This document shows, piece by piece, positions 62,799 to 64,000 of a stretch of DNA of 64,000 nt. Under the pieces are notes generated by a model. It searched no databases. It was not told the origin of the DNA and was given only the letters and a program-made list of their open reading frames with translations. Positions within the stretch are counted from its first letter, which is position 1, and the number at the start of each line of letters is the position of its first letter. A program made the position numbers and the translations under genes. Source of the stretch: Capitulum mitella (taxonomy: Eukaryota; Arthropoda; Thecostraca; Pollicipedomorpha; Pollicipedidae); the NCBI GenBank assembly GCA_030062745.1, contig CP099843.1, forward strand, positions 23,428,122-23,492,121, read 5' to 3'.

Positions 62799-64000
62799 CT
62801 GCGGACAGTCACCCACGTCACCCGAGCCTCGACACACAAGGATTGCGTGCACTGCCCGCGTTGTTCTCGAAACAGGCCATGCTGCAATGGAAGTGTATGC
62901 TGACCACGCGACAGGCTGGCGTTTAATTACACCTCGGTTTACAGTCAGCACAGCGTCCAACAATCGCTCAGATGCCTGACGCCACACCGTCCCGTCCAGC
63001 GTGGCCGCACCACCAGCGTCCGACACGTAGAACAGTGACGTCACGTGGCCAAGCGGATGGCTGAGAAGTCTGGTCCGACCGTACGGCGATCTGACGCCGT
63101 AATGAGCGATCATTCGGAGGCTGGGTTAACTGGCCATGCGGTCTGGTCGTGGTCGCCGGTTGTATGGTCACCTGCTGGTCTTCCCACGCTGTCCTGTGTA
63201 TCTGCGCGGGCAGGAGCTAATGGCGGACATCTGTGTAAGCAGCGTGATCACCAGTCGTGTCTCAGGGTCCACCCGTGTAACCCCGACCAGGCCGTGTAAC
63301 CCCGACCAGGCGAGTCATTCGTGTTGGCAGCGCGTGGCCACCAGAAGAGCTTCAGAGCCGGCCGCCGTCAGCATAGGCCGAAGTAGTTCCGTCAGTTCGT
63401 GCCTCTGTTTTCCATTACGGACCGTCTCCGTGCCTTTCAACGGCCAGAGAAGCCAGCCGCGTCACGGCGTCCCGCACCGTCTGTCACGCAGAGGGATCAA
63501 CGGGCACGGGAACGCCCGGCAGGACGGCGTCTGCACCAGGCAGCTCCGGCCGGACAGCCAGGCTCGGGACAACCAGACCTACGGCGTTCGTCACCGAAAC
63601 ACCACATACGGCGCGAAGCCGCCGCACTGCGTTGGGACCGGCGGGGTGTTTTTTTTACACGTCACGAGTGTTTCACAAGTCCTCAGGTGGCGCGCTATTA
63701 CTGACGCACACATCTGGTTCCATCCACGGCTTCGCGGTCGTCACACGACTTCGTTTCGGATGTGCGCTTGAGAGAGCGTCGTTGGCGTGGGATATTCAAT
63801 CATGTTCGCTCGACAGCGCGTCCAGAGTTATTGCCCCGCCGATCGGAGCGGATCCAACCCCCACCCTAATCAGCAGCCCGTTCGTTATCAACGGCCCCAC
63901 AGCCCACAACAGAGCCCAGGCTGTCACACGTCAGGCCTCCGAACGCCGTGGTCCTCCTCACCCTCCCGCGCGCAGAGGCAACCCGCCTCACAGCGCTATC
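62799..64000. other. Intron upstream of the first visible ORP5/8 exon
   Basis: Ends at the acceptor GACTGTCCGCAG before 62798. I searched for the expected first half of the PH domain (a Trp-x-Lys-Leu-Trp-Cys-Val-Leu-type block) and did not find it. A small direct repeat 'tgtaaccccgaccaggc' is at about 63278-63311. Confidence 0.5.

Noticed and set aside
1-64000. CRISPR arrays, operons, prokaryotic promoters or phage genes
   Set aside because: The tandem arrays have no constant-repeat/unique-spacer pattern, genes are intron-split, and all recognised proteins are animal proteins.

Overview
This is a eukaryotic, animal-type genomic window: intron-split genes with GT-AG junctions, minisatellites, MITE-like elements, no operons and no ribosome binding sites. 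The four recognisable proteins (HELQ, GNS, a REEP5/6-like protein, ORP5/8) are metazoan. Coding exons are GC- and CpG-rich with G/C-ending codons, and the small secreted protein has an arthropod-style leader. I infer an invertebrate, plausibly an arthropod (crustacean such as a barnacle), but the species cannot be fixed from this sequence. I assembled all gene models by hand from conserved protein sequence, splice signals and codon-phase bookkeeping.

Layout. 1-10.3 kb: no gene found; three copies of one TTAA-bounded MITE-like element (1998-3223, 4508-5714, inverted and truncated ~5849-6818) and a second family (7265-8485). 10.34-25.14 kb (+): a four-exon gene for a 139-residue secreted protein of unknown function with a 13-kb first intron. 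27.7-39.8 kb (-): a complete HELQ (HEL308-type DNA helicase) gene in 17 coding exons. 39.8-40.6 kb: a short divergent promoter between HELQ and GNS. 40.6-51.6 kb (+): a complete GNS (N-acetylglucosamine-6-sulfatase) gene in 10 exons, with a complete three-exon REEP5/6-like gene nested antisense in its third intron (44.3-45.6 kb). 53.4-62.8 kb (-): 13 exons of an ORP5/8 oxysterol-binding-protein-related lipid transfer protein whose 5' end lies beyond the window or was not found.

The genes do not form one pathway. HELQ acts in nuclear DNA repair, GNS in lysosomal heparan/keratan sulfate breakdown, REEP5/6 in shaping ER tubules and ORP5/8 at ER-plasma membrane contacts.

The most striking signal is structural. 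At least ten splice junctions in all five genes sit inside or against a tandem repeat whose unit contains the splice site itself, often with some exon sequence. Exons and introns appear to have been expanded by local tandem duplication of splice-site DNA, leaving arrays of decoy sites. A second signal is a sharp CpG-depleted domain on both sides of the CpG-normal HELQ/GNS promoter, the pattern expected from germline gene-body methylation at the 5' ends of two divergent housekeeping genes.
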